Shown: piece after piece, positions 1 through 5,204 of the stretch
Numbering within the stretch: position 1 is the stretch's first letter
Layout: the number at the start of each line of letters is the position of its first letter
From: an uncultured Bacilli bacterium
GTDB lineage: Bacteria; Bacillota_I; Bacilli_A; RFN20; CAG-826
Assembly (NCBI GenBank): GCA_934133115.1
Contig: CAKPAV010000124.1
Span: 1 to 5,651 of the forward strand
Direction of reading: 5' to 3'
Length of the DNA: 5,651 nt
Position numbers and translations under genes: made by a program
The notes under the pieces: model-generated
The model's input: only the letters and a program-made list of their open reading frames with translations
Databases searched by the model: none
What the model was told of the DNA's origin: nothing

Positions 1-217
1 CTTAGAACCCGGCGATTTCGTTCATACTTTTGGGGATGTTCATATTTATTTAGATCATGTTGAACAAATTAAAACTCAATTAGAAAGAACCCCACGACCT
101 TTACCTCAACTAGTCATTAAAAGAAAAGTTAATTCTATTTTGGACTTTAAATATGATGACTTTGAAGTAGTAAATTATGATCCATATCCTGCAATTAAAG
201 GTAAGGTGTCTGTTTAA
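1..217 (+). CDS. thyA: thymidylate synthase, C-terminal part (5' end outside window)
   Basis: This is the last 71 codons of thymidylate synthase, the enzyme that methylates dUMP to dTMP using 5,10-methylene-tetrahydrofolate and releases dihydrofolate. The visible part starts with [19 protein letters not shown]. It matches the family's C-terminal block (GDxHIYxNH in E. coli ThyA), including the His and Tyr of the HIY motif that contact dUMP. It continues through [10 protein letters not shown], the DFKYDDF segment and the [13 protein letters not shown] tail, close to the E. coli ending. The catalytic cysteine lies upstream and cannot be checked. The TAA stop shares its last base with the folA ATG, so the two genes are almost certainly co-transcribed and translationally coupled. 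This fits their biochemistry, because FolA recycles the dihydrofolate that ThyA makes. Identification is firm. Confidence 0.97.
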   Translation, partial: LEPGDFVHTFGDVHIYLDHVEQIKTQLERTPRPLPQLVIKRKVNSILDFKYDDFEVVNYDPYPAIKGKVSV

Positions 218-678
218 TGCTTAAAATTATTGTTGCTCATGATAAAAATCGTGTCATTGGTAATGGTATTCATATACCTTGGCACATTAAAGAAGATTTC
301 TTACACTATAAAAACACCACAATGGGCCATACAATGATTATGGGAAAAACAACTTTTGAATCAATTGGCAAACCATTGCCAGGAAGAAAAACCATTGTAT
401 TAGACTTTCATAAAGATTATGATGCTCAAGGCTGCGAAGTTTGCACTGATTATATGGAACTTGTTAAAAGATATGAACATTCTCAAGATGTTGTCTTCGT
501 TTGCGGTGGCGCATCAATTTATCGGTTGTTCTTGCCATATTGTGAAGAACTAATTATTTCTTTAGTTAAAGGCGATTATGTCGGTAACGTGTATTTTCCT
601 GAATACGAAGATAAATTCATAGAATATAAAGAAGAAGATCACGAACAATTCGTGATTAAGTATTATAAAAAACGTTAA
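217..678 (+). CDS. folA: dihydrofolate reductase
   Basis: This cytosolic enzyme reduces dihydrofolate to tetrahydrofolate with NADPH and is the target of trimethoprim. It has 153 residues against 159 in E. coli, and the first 57 positions align without gaps. Visible family features are the N-terminal strand IIVAHDKNRVIG, the M20-loop region ending in I20-P21-W22, and the catalytic acid Asp27. Tyr31 replaces the usual Phe31. The segment MGKTTFESIGKPLPGRK (42-58) binds NADPH and folate and contains Leu54 and Arg57. The NADPH-binding GGASIY motif is at 97-102. Ser115 stands where E. coli has Thr113, a conservative change. The start overlaps the thyA stop by one base, with a weak ribosome binding site (AAGGTG, 203-208) eight bases upstream inside thyA. 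A terminator follows directly, so folA ends the operon. Antifolate susceptibility cannot be read from the sequence. Confidence 0.97.
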   Translation: MLKIIVAHDKNRVIGNGIHIPWHIKEDFLHYKNTTMGHTMIMGKTTFESIGKPLPGRKTIVLDFHKDYDAQGCEVCTDYMELVKRYEHSQDVVFVCGGASIYRLFLPYCEELIISLVKGDYVGNVYFPEYEDKFIEYKEEDHEQFVIKYYKKR

Positions 679-705
679 CGGTGTCAAAAATGGCATCGTT
701 TTTTT
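677..705 (+). terminator. rho-independent terminator of thyA-folA
   Basis: The hairpin stem is CGGTGTC (679-685) with GGCATCG (692-698), including two G-U pairs. A-T pairs at the base extend it, and the loop is six bases. It is followed by a run of seven T (699-705). It begins at the folA stop codon, so it closes the thyA-folA operon. Confidence 0.85.
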
Positions 706-745
706 AACAAAATATGTATAATTGTTGAATAAAAAGAACAAAATA

Positions 746-773
746 TTTACATTGTTGATATTTTGATTATAAT
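746..773 (+). promoter_or_regulatory. sigma-A promoter for the DUF308 gene
   Basis: The -35 box TTTACA (746-751) and a perfect -10 box TATAAT (768-773) are separated by 16 bp. Transcription should start near 780, giving a leader of under 20 bases that holds the ribosome binding site AGGTGG (786-791). The promoter lies after the folA terminator, so the downstream gene is an independent unit. Confidence 0.7.
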
Positions 774-796
774 AAATACGAAAGTAGGTGGATTAT

Positions 797-1366
797 ATGA
801 AAGAATTTTTCAGAAAAATTAAATGGGAGTCTCTTATTACTGCATTATTTGCTGTAATCATTGGTATTGTCTTCCTTGCAGTGCCAGAACAATCTAGTAC
901 TGTTGTTTGTTATGTAGCCGGCGCGATATTCATCTTATTAGGAGCAATTTTATTAACTCGTTACTTAGTAACTGGATTGCTTTTTGGATCACATCTTTTT
1001 GTTACTAGTGTAATTCTTATTGCTTTAGGTATTTTATGCTTAACAAAAGTTGATTTAGTAAAAAGCATTTACACAGTAATCTTTGGTATTTTTCTTATTG
1101 CCGATGGATTATTTAAATTCCAAGATGGTATCGATTGCGCTAGTGCACACATCAAAAGATCATGGTCATTATTTGTAGTAGCACTATTATCGATGGTGTT
1201 AGGATTCTTAGTAATGTTTGATACATTTGATTCTGTCATTATATTTGCAGGTATTTCGCTTATCGTTGATGGCGTTTGTGATTTTGTCACTACTATTGTA
1301 TTTAGTTCTCATCTTCGTAAAACAGAAAAAGCCATTAAGAATTTCCTTTCAAATTCCGATTTTTAG
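797..1366 (+). CDS. DUF308/HdeD-like integral membrane protein
   Basis: This is a 189-residue protein that is almost entirely membrane-embedded. About six hydrophobic helices come in pairs joined by short turns, after a basic amphipathic N-terminus (MKEFFRKIKWESL). Turns with Gly and Pro followed by hydrophobic stretches (for example GIVFLAVPEQS, then a helix ending AIFILLGAILL) recur. This resembles the repeated two-helix unit of the DUF308/HdeD family, best known from the E. coli acid-resistance locus. Most Gram-positive members have no known function and none is assigned here. I chose ATG 797 because AGGTGG lies five bases upstream. An in-frame GTG at 788 overlaps that site and has none of its own. 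The gene has its own promoter and a terminator shared with the convergent yitT-family gene. The family call rests on pattern only, so a different small polytopic membrane family is possible. Confidence 0.75.
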   Translation: MKEFFRKIKWESLITALFAVIIGIVFLAVPEQSSTVVCYVAGAIFILLGAILLTRYLVTGLLFGSHLFVTSVILIALGILCLTKVDLVKSIYTVIFGIFLIADGLFKFQDGIDCASAHIKRSWSLFVVALLSMVLGFLVMFDTFDSVIIFAGISLIVDGVCDFVTTIVFSSHLRKTEKAIKNFLSNSDF

Positions 1367-1389
1367 TCTTGTAATTAAAATTAAGCATT

Positions 1390-1440
1390 AAAAAATTCAT
1401 ATCTAAGAAAGCATATTTTGCTACTTGATATGAATTTTTT
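1390..1440. terminator. long bidirectional terminator between convergent genes
   Basis: A perfect 14-bp inverted repeat (1390-1403 with 1427-1440) is flanked by six A on the left arm and six T on the right, so it can end transcription on both strands. Inside it, AAG (1405-1407) pairs with CTT (1424-1426) after one bulged T, and AGCA (1410-1413) pairs with TGCT (1419-1422), giving a tall, slightly bulged stem. It lies between the DUF308 gene (+) and the yitT-family gene (-). Confidence 0.85.
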
Positions 1441-1444
1441 TAGT

Positions 1445-2482
1445 CTATTTAAATGGCTCAATATAGAACCTTCCGTAAACCTGCTGTAATGCCGTTACAT
1501 TAACGAAAGCATGTGGGTCGACCATTTGCACCAAACGAACTGCTTTATTAACTTCAGCGGAAGAAACAGCCATATAAAGAATGAAACGATTTTCTTGAGA
1601 AAAAGCACCTTTACCATTAACAACTGTACATCCATGTGGAAAGTTCGCAATAAGAATTTTTGAAAGATTTTCATTAGTGGTAATAATTTGTATTTGAGCT
1701 TTTTTGTATCTTCCATTTAAGAAGTCGTTTACTAAAGCATTAACAAACAAATAAACAAATGAAAACAAAAATAATTGCAAAGCATAATCTTTAGAAACAG
1801 AGAAATAATTACAAATGGTATATCCAATAAGAACAAATCCATTAAATATAACTAAATATTTGCCAATTGAAGTAGATTTTTTATTAGCAACTGCCAAAGA
1901 AACAACATCTAAACCTCCTGTTGAAGAACAGTTTTTGAAAGCAATAACAGTGGAAACACCAGTACAAATGCCACTAAATATGGCTCTTGGTAAGAAATTA
2001 GGAATAATTGCCTCGCGAGCAACTAACACACCATTTTCCATAACCGCTTCATTAATTGTCATCGACAAATCAAATTTTTCTGTAATCGAACTTGGCATGA
2101 TATAAGTCATTAATGATATCAACATAACAACAAATAGTGTGTAGATAGCAAACCTTTTGCCAATAAATTTAAAACCTATTACGAATATTGGGATATTAAG
2201 CAAATAGTTAAATAGTGGTTGCCACAACACAACATCTTGCGCTTTAATAACGCCGATAATTTCTAGTATTTTTGTAATAATTTGTGAAAATCCTGACATA
2301 CCACCGCCAACTAAGCAATAGTGGGGATTAGTATTTAACATAAAGCAACGATATCCAAATGCATATATCATTGCCGCTAATACACAAGCTAGCAATTGCT
2401 TAATAACCTCTAGAAAGTTCTTAAGTTTTTCATGGTCGAATAGATAATCTTCCATTTTTCGTTTTGTATTTTTCAATGACAC
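1445..2482 (-). CDS. YitT family membrane protein with C-terminal DUF2179 domain
   Basis: This 345-residue protein has the two-part architecture of the YitT family. A multi-helix membrane domain carries the conserved glycine turns GGGMSG (59-64) and SSTGGLD (186-192). The latter is followed by KKSTSIGK, as in the family's STGG(T)D...SIG stretch. A soluble C-terminal DUF2179 domain (about 258-343) includes HGCTVVNGKGAFS and the typical DPHAFV segment (322-327). Members are common in Bacillota, often several per genome. Transport has been suggested for them, but the substrate is unknown. The protein is longer than the roughly 280-290 residues I expect. It has a charged N-terminal extension and a long polar insert between helices (about 131-165). 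The start is GTG, supported by ribosome binding site AAAGGTGAT (2488-2496); the next Met is residue 10. It is a single-gene unit, divergent from the thioredoxin-like gene. Family assignment is firm, function is not. Confidence 0.9.
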   Translation of the reverse strand: MSLKNTKRKMEDYLFDHEKLKNFLEVIKQLLACVLAAMIYAFGYRCFMLNTNPHYCLVGGGMSGFSQIITKILEIIGVIKAQDVVLWQPLFNYLLNIPIFVIGFKFIGKRFAIYTLFVVMLISLMTYIMPSSITEKFDLSMTINEAVMENGVLVAREAIIPNFLPRAIFSGICTGVSTVIAFKNCSSTGGLDVVSLAVANKKSTSIGKYLVIFNGFVLIGYTICNYFSVSKDYALQLFLFSFVYLFVNALVNDFLNGRYKKAQIQIITTNENLSKILIANFPHGCTVVNGKGAFSQENRFILYMAVSSAEVNKAVRLVQMVDPHAFVNVTALQQVYGRFYIEPFK

Positions 2483-2514
2483 TAATAATCACCTTTTCTT
2501 CGAAACAATTTCCT

Positions 2515-2520
2515 ATTATA
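2515..2520 (-). promoter_or_regulatory. candidate -10 box for the yitT-family gene
   Basis: On the minus strand this reads as a perfect TATAAT, 32 bases upstream of the GTG start, which would give a short leader carrying the ribosome binding site. The -35 region is poor. The best hexamer (TTGTAA at 2543-2548 on the minus strand) is 22 bp away, too far for a standard promoter. Treat it as a candidate only. Confidence 0.35.
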
Positions 2521-2555
2521 GTAAACAACATTGCAACATTTTTTACAATAAAATC

Positions 2556-2583
2556 TTGCATTTTTTGAATCTTTTCTTATAAT
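2556..2583 (+). promoter_or_regulatory. upstream sigma-A promoter (P1) for the thioredoxin-like gene
   Basis: The boxes are TTGCAT (2556-2561), a 16-bp spacer and a perfect TATAAT (2578-2583). A start near 2590 would give a leader of about 105 bases before ATG 2696, running through the AT-rich palindrome at 2608-2627. Confidence 0.65.
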
Positions 2584-2607
2584 GTGTCTATACGCTCTAT
2601 TTTTATT

Positions 2608-2627
2608 AATTAATTTTTAAATTAATT
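2608..2627. repeat. perfect AT-only inverted repeat between tandem promoters
   Basis: AATTAATTT (2608-2616) and AAATTAATT (2619-2627) form a perfect 9-bp inverted repeat with a 2-bp centre. It lies just downstream of the predicted P1 start and immediately upstream of the P2 -35 box. It could be an operator, an UP-like element for P2, or just a by-product of AT-rich DNA. It is too weak in G+C to be a terminator. Confidence 0.4.
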
Positions 2628-2628
2628 G

Positions 2629-2657
2629 TTGAAAAAACAGCCGTACAATGTTATCAT
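2629..2657 (+). promoter_or_regulatory. second sigma-A promoter (P2) for the thioredoxin-like gene
   Basis: The boxes are TTGAAA (2629-2634), 17 bp and TATCAT (2652-2657), each one mismatch from consensus. A start near 2664 would leave a leader of about 32 bases with a strong ribosome binding site, AGGAGGT (2684-2690), five bases before the ATG. If P2 is used, translation cannot begin at the earlier in-frame ATG at 2648. Confidence 0.5.
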
Positions 2658-2695
2658 TACTATGCTATGTATATCGAATATATAGGAGGTCTATT

Positions 2696-3448
2696 ATGAA
2701 AGTATTTAAAGCAATAGGAAATTTTTTCGCTCGTATTTGGCGTTGGATTAAAGAAACAGCATGGGTTCAACCATTATTAATCGTTAGTTTGATTTTTGGT
2801 ATTATCTTACTTATTCAACCAATTTCTCAAGGTGTAACCGCATTAGCAGACTTAATCACTAACAACGAAAAATATTTCAACGATAACAAAGTGAAATTAG
2901 CTAGTGGTGCTGCTAGAAATTTAATCTATGACAAAGAAGCTAGATTTAAAGATGGTGACAAATATTTTTTAGTATTCATTAAAAAAGATTGTCCAAATTG
3001 TCGTGATGCTTATCAAGCATTTAAAACATTATTTGATGACAAAACATTTGATTCTGATTATAAAATCAAAACAATATCTGTTGATGAACAATCTTCTAGT
3101 TATGAATTAACTGATCCAGAAAGTGAAATGTATAAAATTTTCTTCGGTGACACTGTTACTGACAATGTCGATCCAATTGAATTCCGTGATGCTATTTTTA
3201 GTGTTGGCACTGCTGCTAGCCATGAATATAACATTGAAAATTACGAATCAGATGAAAGTTCTTTTAGTGAAATCCGTGAAGGAGAAGATTTGTATACTCC
3301 ATTAATTCTTCTAATGGATAAAGAATATACAGATAACTCATTCAACATTCGTGAAGCTCTAATTGGTATTAAAGGTTCTACTAAATACGATAAGGCAAGA
3401 AACTTAGACGATTGTTGGAATGGCACTGGCGATTTCGAACGTAAGTAA
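2696..3448 (+). CDS. membrane-anchored thioredoxin-like protein with CPNC motif
   Basis: This 250-residue protein is not recognised as a named family. It has a basic, Trp-rich N-terminus (1-22), one hydrophobic anchor (about 24-43) and a hydrophilic region predicted to face outward. Strand KYFLVFIKKD leads into C99-P-N-C102 and then a helix, the layout of a thioredoxin active site. Much later T201-P202 sits before a hydrophobic strand (LILLMD), where thioredoxins have their cis-proline. About 100 mainly acidic residues separate the two motifs, so the fold would carry a large insert. A third cysteine, C240, lies near the C-terminus. A role in thiol-disulfide exchange at the cell surface is inferred, and the partner is unknown. 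The start is ATG 2696, with AGGAGGT five bases upstream; an in-frame ATG at 2648 lacks a site. The gene is alone between two promoters and a hairpin. No CcdA- or DsbB-like partner is in view. Confidence 0.7.
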   Translation: MKVFKAIGNFFARIWRWIKETAWVQPLLIVSLIFGIILLIQPISQGVTALADLITNNEKYFNDNKVKLASGAARNLIYDKEARFKDGDKYFLVFIKKDCPNCRDAYQAFKTLFDDKTFDSDYKIKTISVDEQSSSYELTDPESEMYKIFFGDTVTDNVDPIEFRDAIFSVGTAASHEYNIENYESDESSFSEIREGEDLYTPLILLMDKEYTDNSFNIREALIGIKGSTKYDKARNLDDCWNGTGDFERK

Positions 3449-3463
3449 TTAATTAAAAAATTT

Positions 3464-3494
3464 GCCACTACACTATTGATGTAGTGGCTTTTTT
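3464..3494. terminator. strong terminator hairpin, probably two-sided
   Basis: GCCACTACA (3464-3472) and TGTAGTGGC (3480-3488) form a perfect 9-bp stem with a 7-base loop. Six T follow on the plus strand (3489-3494), making a textbook terminator for the thioredoxin-like gene. On the minus strand a T-run (complement of 3455-3460) begins three bases beyond the stem, so the hairpin can probably also end the CotD-like transcript, less efficiently. Confidence 0.85.
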
Positions 3495-3503
3495 ATTGTC
3501 TTC

Positions 3504-3770
3504 TTATTGTTGGGTATTATTGAATGGCGGCATACCATTTCCATATGGCATATTTGGCATATTGGTATTGCCTTCACAGACATTTTCTTCTGTTCTAGTA
3601 TAAGTATGATAATATACTGGACGTGGAACATAGTGATTAACTACTCGGGTATTCACTGGACAAATTACAGGTTGTTCAACACAGTAATAACGATTACATA
3701 TTCTTTCTCTCACCGGCATAACAATTGGATCATACTTACATGGGCATTGATTTGGACAGCAATTATTCAT
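3504..3770 (-). CDS. small Cys/Tyr/Pro-rich protein, CotD-like putative spore coat protein
   Basis: This 88-residue protein has no signal peptide or membrane helix. It has eight cysteines (4, 5, 9, 11, 25, 30, 37, 65), four of them in the first eleven residues. The centre is rich in Pro, Val, Arg and aromatics (DPIVMPVRER, then QPVICPV, then NHYVPRPVYYHTYTR), and the tail is low-complexity Asn/Met/Pro/Gly. The central pattern of P-I-V-x-P, a P-V-I-x-P step and then an H/Y-rich stretch ending in a Thr-containing segment resembles the CotD family of Bacillus inner coat proteins. Here Tyr and Arg stand where Bacillus CotD has His. A structural, disulfide- or tyrosine-crosslinked coat role is inferred. 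The start is ATG 3770, with AAGGAGGG (3777-3784) six bases upstream; an earlier in-frame ATG at 3809 lies upstream of the predicted transcript start. The sigma-K-like promoter supports a late sporulation role. Another surface or metal-binding Cys-rich peptide remains possible. Confidence 0.6.
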   Translation of the reverse strand: MNNCCPNQCPCKYDPIVMPVRERICNRYYCVEQPVICPVNTRVVNHYVPRPVYYHTYTRTEENVCEGNTNMPNMPYGNGMPPFNNTQQ

Positions 3771-3794
3771 AAAATTCCCTCCTTGCTTACTATA

Positions 3795-3822
3795 TAGAGT
3801 ATGAAACAATTTTAAATATTGT
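3795..3822 (-). promoter_or_regulatory. sigma-K-like promoter of the CotD-like gene
   Basis: On the minus strand, AC (3822-3821) within TAACAAT is followed by 17 bases and then CATACTCTA (3803-3795). This fits the Bacillus sigma-K pattern of AC at -35 and CATAnnnTA at -10. The predicted start, around 3788, sits just before the ribosome binding site and gives a very short leader. No good sigma-A promoter is seen for this gene on the minus strand. Confidence 0.5.
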
Positions 3823-3828
3823 TATAAT
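3801..3828 (+). promoter_or_regulatory. candidate sigma-A promoter for the ylbJ-like gene
   Basis: The perfect -10 box TATAAT (3823-3828) has a weak -35 box, ATGAAA (3801-3806), 16 bp upstream. It would give a leader of about 45 bases. It overlaps the minus-strand sigma-K-like promoter, so the two could interfere with each other. Confidence 0.35.
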
Positions 3829-3865
3829 TTTTGCCCATAAATTATTAATGAATACTATTTCTTAG

Positions 3866-3873
3866 CATATATT
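3866..3873 (+). promoter_or_regulatory. possible sigma-E-like -10 box directly before the ylbJ-like start
   Basis: CATATATT differs by one base from the sigma-E -10 pattern CATACAnT. Its predicted start point falls at about the ATG (3879), which would make a leaderless message and would explain the missing ribosome binding site. No convincing sigma-E -35 box is present, so confidence is low. Confidence 0.22.
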
Positions 3874-3878
3874 TTAAC

Positions 3879-4748
3879 ATGAAAAAGATTGCCACATTAT
3901 TTTTTTGCATTATTTTAATTTTTGTTTTGATTTTATCTAATGACACTAAAGAAATAACTATTAGTGCGATTGTGCCGTTTGTTATTATGGTTCTGCCTAC
4001 TTTAGCGCCCGCTTTATTATTAAACAATCTTATATCATATAATGGAGGATTCTTATCCCTCTTTAATAATCAAAAAAAGAATAGAAAAGTTTATAACCTT
4101 AACGTGGCTTTTATAATTATATCTGGTATTATTAGCGGAACACCAGCTTTAGCAAGTTCTATTGATCACGAAATAAATAAAAGCATTTCTCAAAAAGATG
4201 GAGAACTTATTTTAGAATGTTTTTCTTTTCCTTCTCTTCCTTTTATTATTGCTTTAATTAATACCAGTTCTTGGCCAACACAAGCACTTTTATTAACAAT
4301 TTCTATTCCTTATATCTTAGCTATTCTATATTTCTTATTAAAATATAGAAAAACAAATCATTTAGAAGATTTTAACTTTAATACAGGCAATGAAAAAAAT
4401 ATATTTTCCAAAGCTATTCTAAAAACATTTAAAAGCATTATTTTAATGACTGGTTCTATTTTGTTTTTTTCTTTGTTTTTAATTGTTTTATCAAAATTTA
4501 TTTCTATTCCATATATTTTTTATATACAAGGAATATTAGAGTTTTCTTATCCATTAACATATTTATTTAATAATTACACTATATTAAATCAAATAGTAAG
4601 CACATTTATTTTTTCATTTTCTTCTATTTCATTACTTATGCAAATACATTTGCTAGTTAATATAGACATTATTAGAATAATAAAAAAGCGGCTACTACTA
4701 GCCGTAATATCAACTTTTATAATTGTTTTATTTACGCTTGTTTTCTAA
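3879..4748 (+). CDS. short YlbJ-like (Gate/nucleoside-recognition type) membrane protein
   Basis: This 289-residue polytopic membrane protein has hydrophobic helices at about 4-20, 28-50, 75-95, 115-130, 134-153 and 181-205, and more towards the C-terminus. The segment GIISGTPALASSIDHEI (83-99), followed by SISQKDGELILECFSFPSLPFII, parallels the YlbJ stretch GMASGYPAGAK...ISQVEAERLVSF...NPLFI. That is the conserved SGxPxxA turn, the 'IS..(E)' helix and the P-x-F segment. B. subtilis YlbJ, about 400 residues, is needed for sporulation and belongs to the Gate-domain membrane proteins. This one is about 110 residues shorter and diverged. Context supports the call, because B. subtilis has rsmD(ylbH)-coaD-ylbJ in order and here the same three genes adjoin, with ylbJ inverted. 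ATG 3879 is the only start codon after the in-frame stop at 3849, yet no ribosome binding site precedes it. The last 21 bases overlap coaD on the other strand. Confidence 0.6.
   Translation: MKKIATLFFCIILIFVLILSNDTKEITISAIVPFVIMVLPTLAPALLLNNLISYNGGFLSLFNNQKKNRKVYNLNVAFIIISGIISGTPALASSIDHEINKSISQKDGELILECFSFPSLPFIIALINTSSWPTQALLLTISIPYILAILYFLLKYRKTNHLEDFNFNTGNEKNIFSKAILKTFKSIILMTGSILFFSLFLIVLSKFISIPYIFYIQGILEFSYPLTYLFNNYTILNQIVSTFIFSFSSISLLMQIHLLVNIDIIRIIKKRLLLAVISTFIIVLFTLVF
4682..4704 (-). terminator. terminator of the rsmD-coaD operon, inside the ylbJ-like coding sequence
   Basis: CGGCTA (4689-4694) and TAGCCG (4699-4704) form a perfect GC-rich 6-bp stem with a 4-base loop. On the minus strand it is followed, after one base, by six T (complement of 4682-4687). 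It lies 24 bases beyond the coaD stop. On the plus strand the same bases are sense codons for KKRLLLA in the ylbJ-like protein and there is no T-run, so it should act on the minus strand only. Confidence 0.8.
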
Positions 4749-5204
4749 AGCTTTAATTACTTGTTTAGGAACCAAACGTGATATATCAACATTTTGATCA
4801 AATAATTCTTTTACCGTTGAAGATGATATAAACGTATTTTCTAAATGTGTCATAAAAAACACCATATCTATTTTTGGATCAATAAATTCATTAGTGGTTG
4901 CAAGTTGTAATTCATATTCAAAATCCGATACCGCACGTAAGCCACGCACTAACGCAATAGCGTTTACTTTTTTAGCATATTCTACTACTAAACCATCCGT
5001 GCTATCAACTTCTACATTATCCATATCTTTAACAATACTATTTATAATTTCTAGACGTTCTTCTAAAGTAAAAACTGTTTGCTTGCTAGAATTATTAGCC
5101 ACTAAAATTATTACTTTATCAAAAACACGTAATGCCCTTTTTAAAATATCCATATGACCATTGGTAATCGGATCAAAACTTCCTGGATAAATTGCTACTT
5201 TCAT
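4728..5204 (-). CDS. coaD: phosphopantetheine adenylyltransferase
   Basis: This cytosolic enzyme catalyses the fourth step of coenzyme A synthesis, joining 4'-phosphopantetheine and ATP to give dephospho-CoA and pyrophosphate. At 158 residues it is full length for the bacterial family. Nucleotidyltransferase motifs are clear: YPGSFDPITNGH (6-17) with the T-x-x-H pattern ending in His17, Lys41 in the NNSSK segment, VRGLR (86-90), DFEYELQLA (94-102) and the P-loop-like FISSSTVKE (125-133). One stretch departs from the usual pattern. At 103-107, TTNEF replaces the common (A)MNRxL that lines the phosphopantetheine pocket, although Asn105 is kept. The ATG overlaps the rsmD stop by four bases (ATGA), with AAGGAG six to seven bases upstream inside rsmD, so the genes are co-translated. 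The coding end overlaps that of the convergent ylbJ-like gene by 21 bp. Identification is firm. Confidence 0.96.
   Translation of the reverse strand: MKVAIYPGSFDPITNGHMDILKRALRVFDKVIILVANNSSKQTVFTLEERLEIINSIVKDMDNVEVDSTDGLVVEYAKKVNAIALVRGLRAVSDFEYELQLATTNEFIDPKIDMVFFMTHLENTFISSSTVKELFDQNVDISRLVPKQVIKALENKRK

Noticed and set aside
717..722. Second TATAAT before the DUF308 gene
   Set aside because: A -35 box would fall inside the folA terminator hairpin (around 694-699) and matches poorly. The promoter at 746-773 is better in every respect.
788..796. GTG start nine bases before ATG 797 for the DUF308 protein
   Set aside because: The GTG overlaps the ribosome binding site AGGTGG (786-791) that serves ATG 797 and has no site of its own.
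1815..2105. Plus-strand open frame inside the yitT-family gene
   Set aside because: It is antisense to a well-conserved YitT/DUF2179 protein, with no ribosome binding site or family features.
2648..2695. In-frame ATG adding 16 residues to the thioredoxin-like protein
   Set aside because: There is no ribosome binding site before it, it lies inside the P2 promoter, and AGGAGGT at 2684-2690 clearly serves ATG 2696. The extra residues would also contain the ribosome binding site as codons.
3507..3797. Open frame of 96 codons on the plus strand opposite the CotD-like gene
   Set aside because: It is a shadow of the minus-strand gene, with Ile/Trp-rich composition typical of antisense frames and no ribosome binding site. 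The minus-strand gene has a promoter, a ribosome binding site and a plausible family.
3771..3809. Longer N-terminus (13 extra residues) for the CotD-like protein
   Set aside because: The extra codons cover the promoter -10 box and the ribosome binding site AAGGAGGG. ATG 3770 is correctly spaced.
4894..5157. Plus-strand open frame inside coaD
   Set aside because: It is antisense to a clearly conserved enzyme, and its Ser/Thr-rich product is typical of shadow frames.
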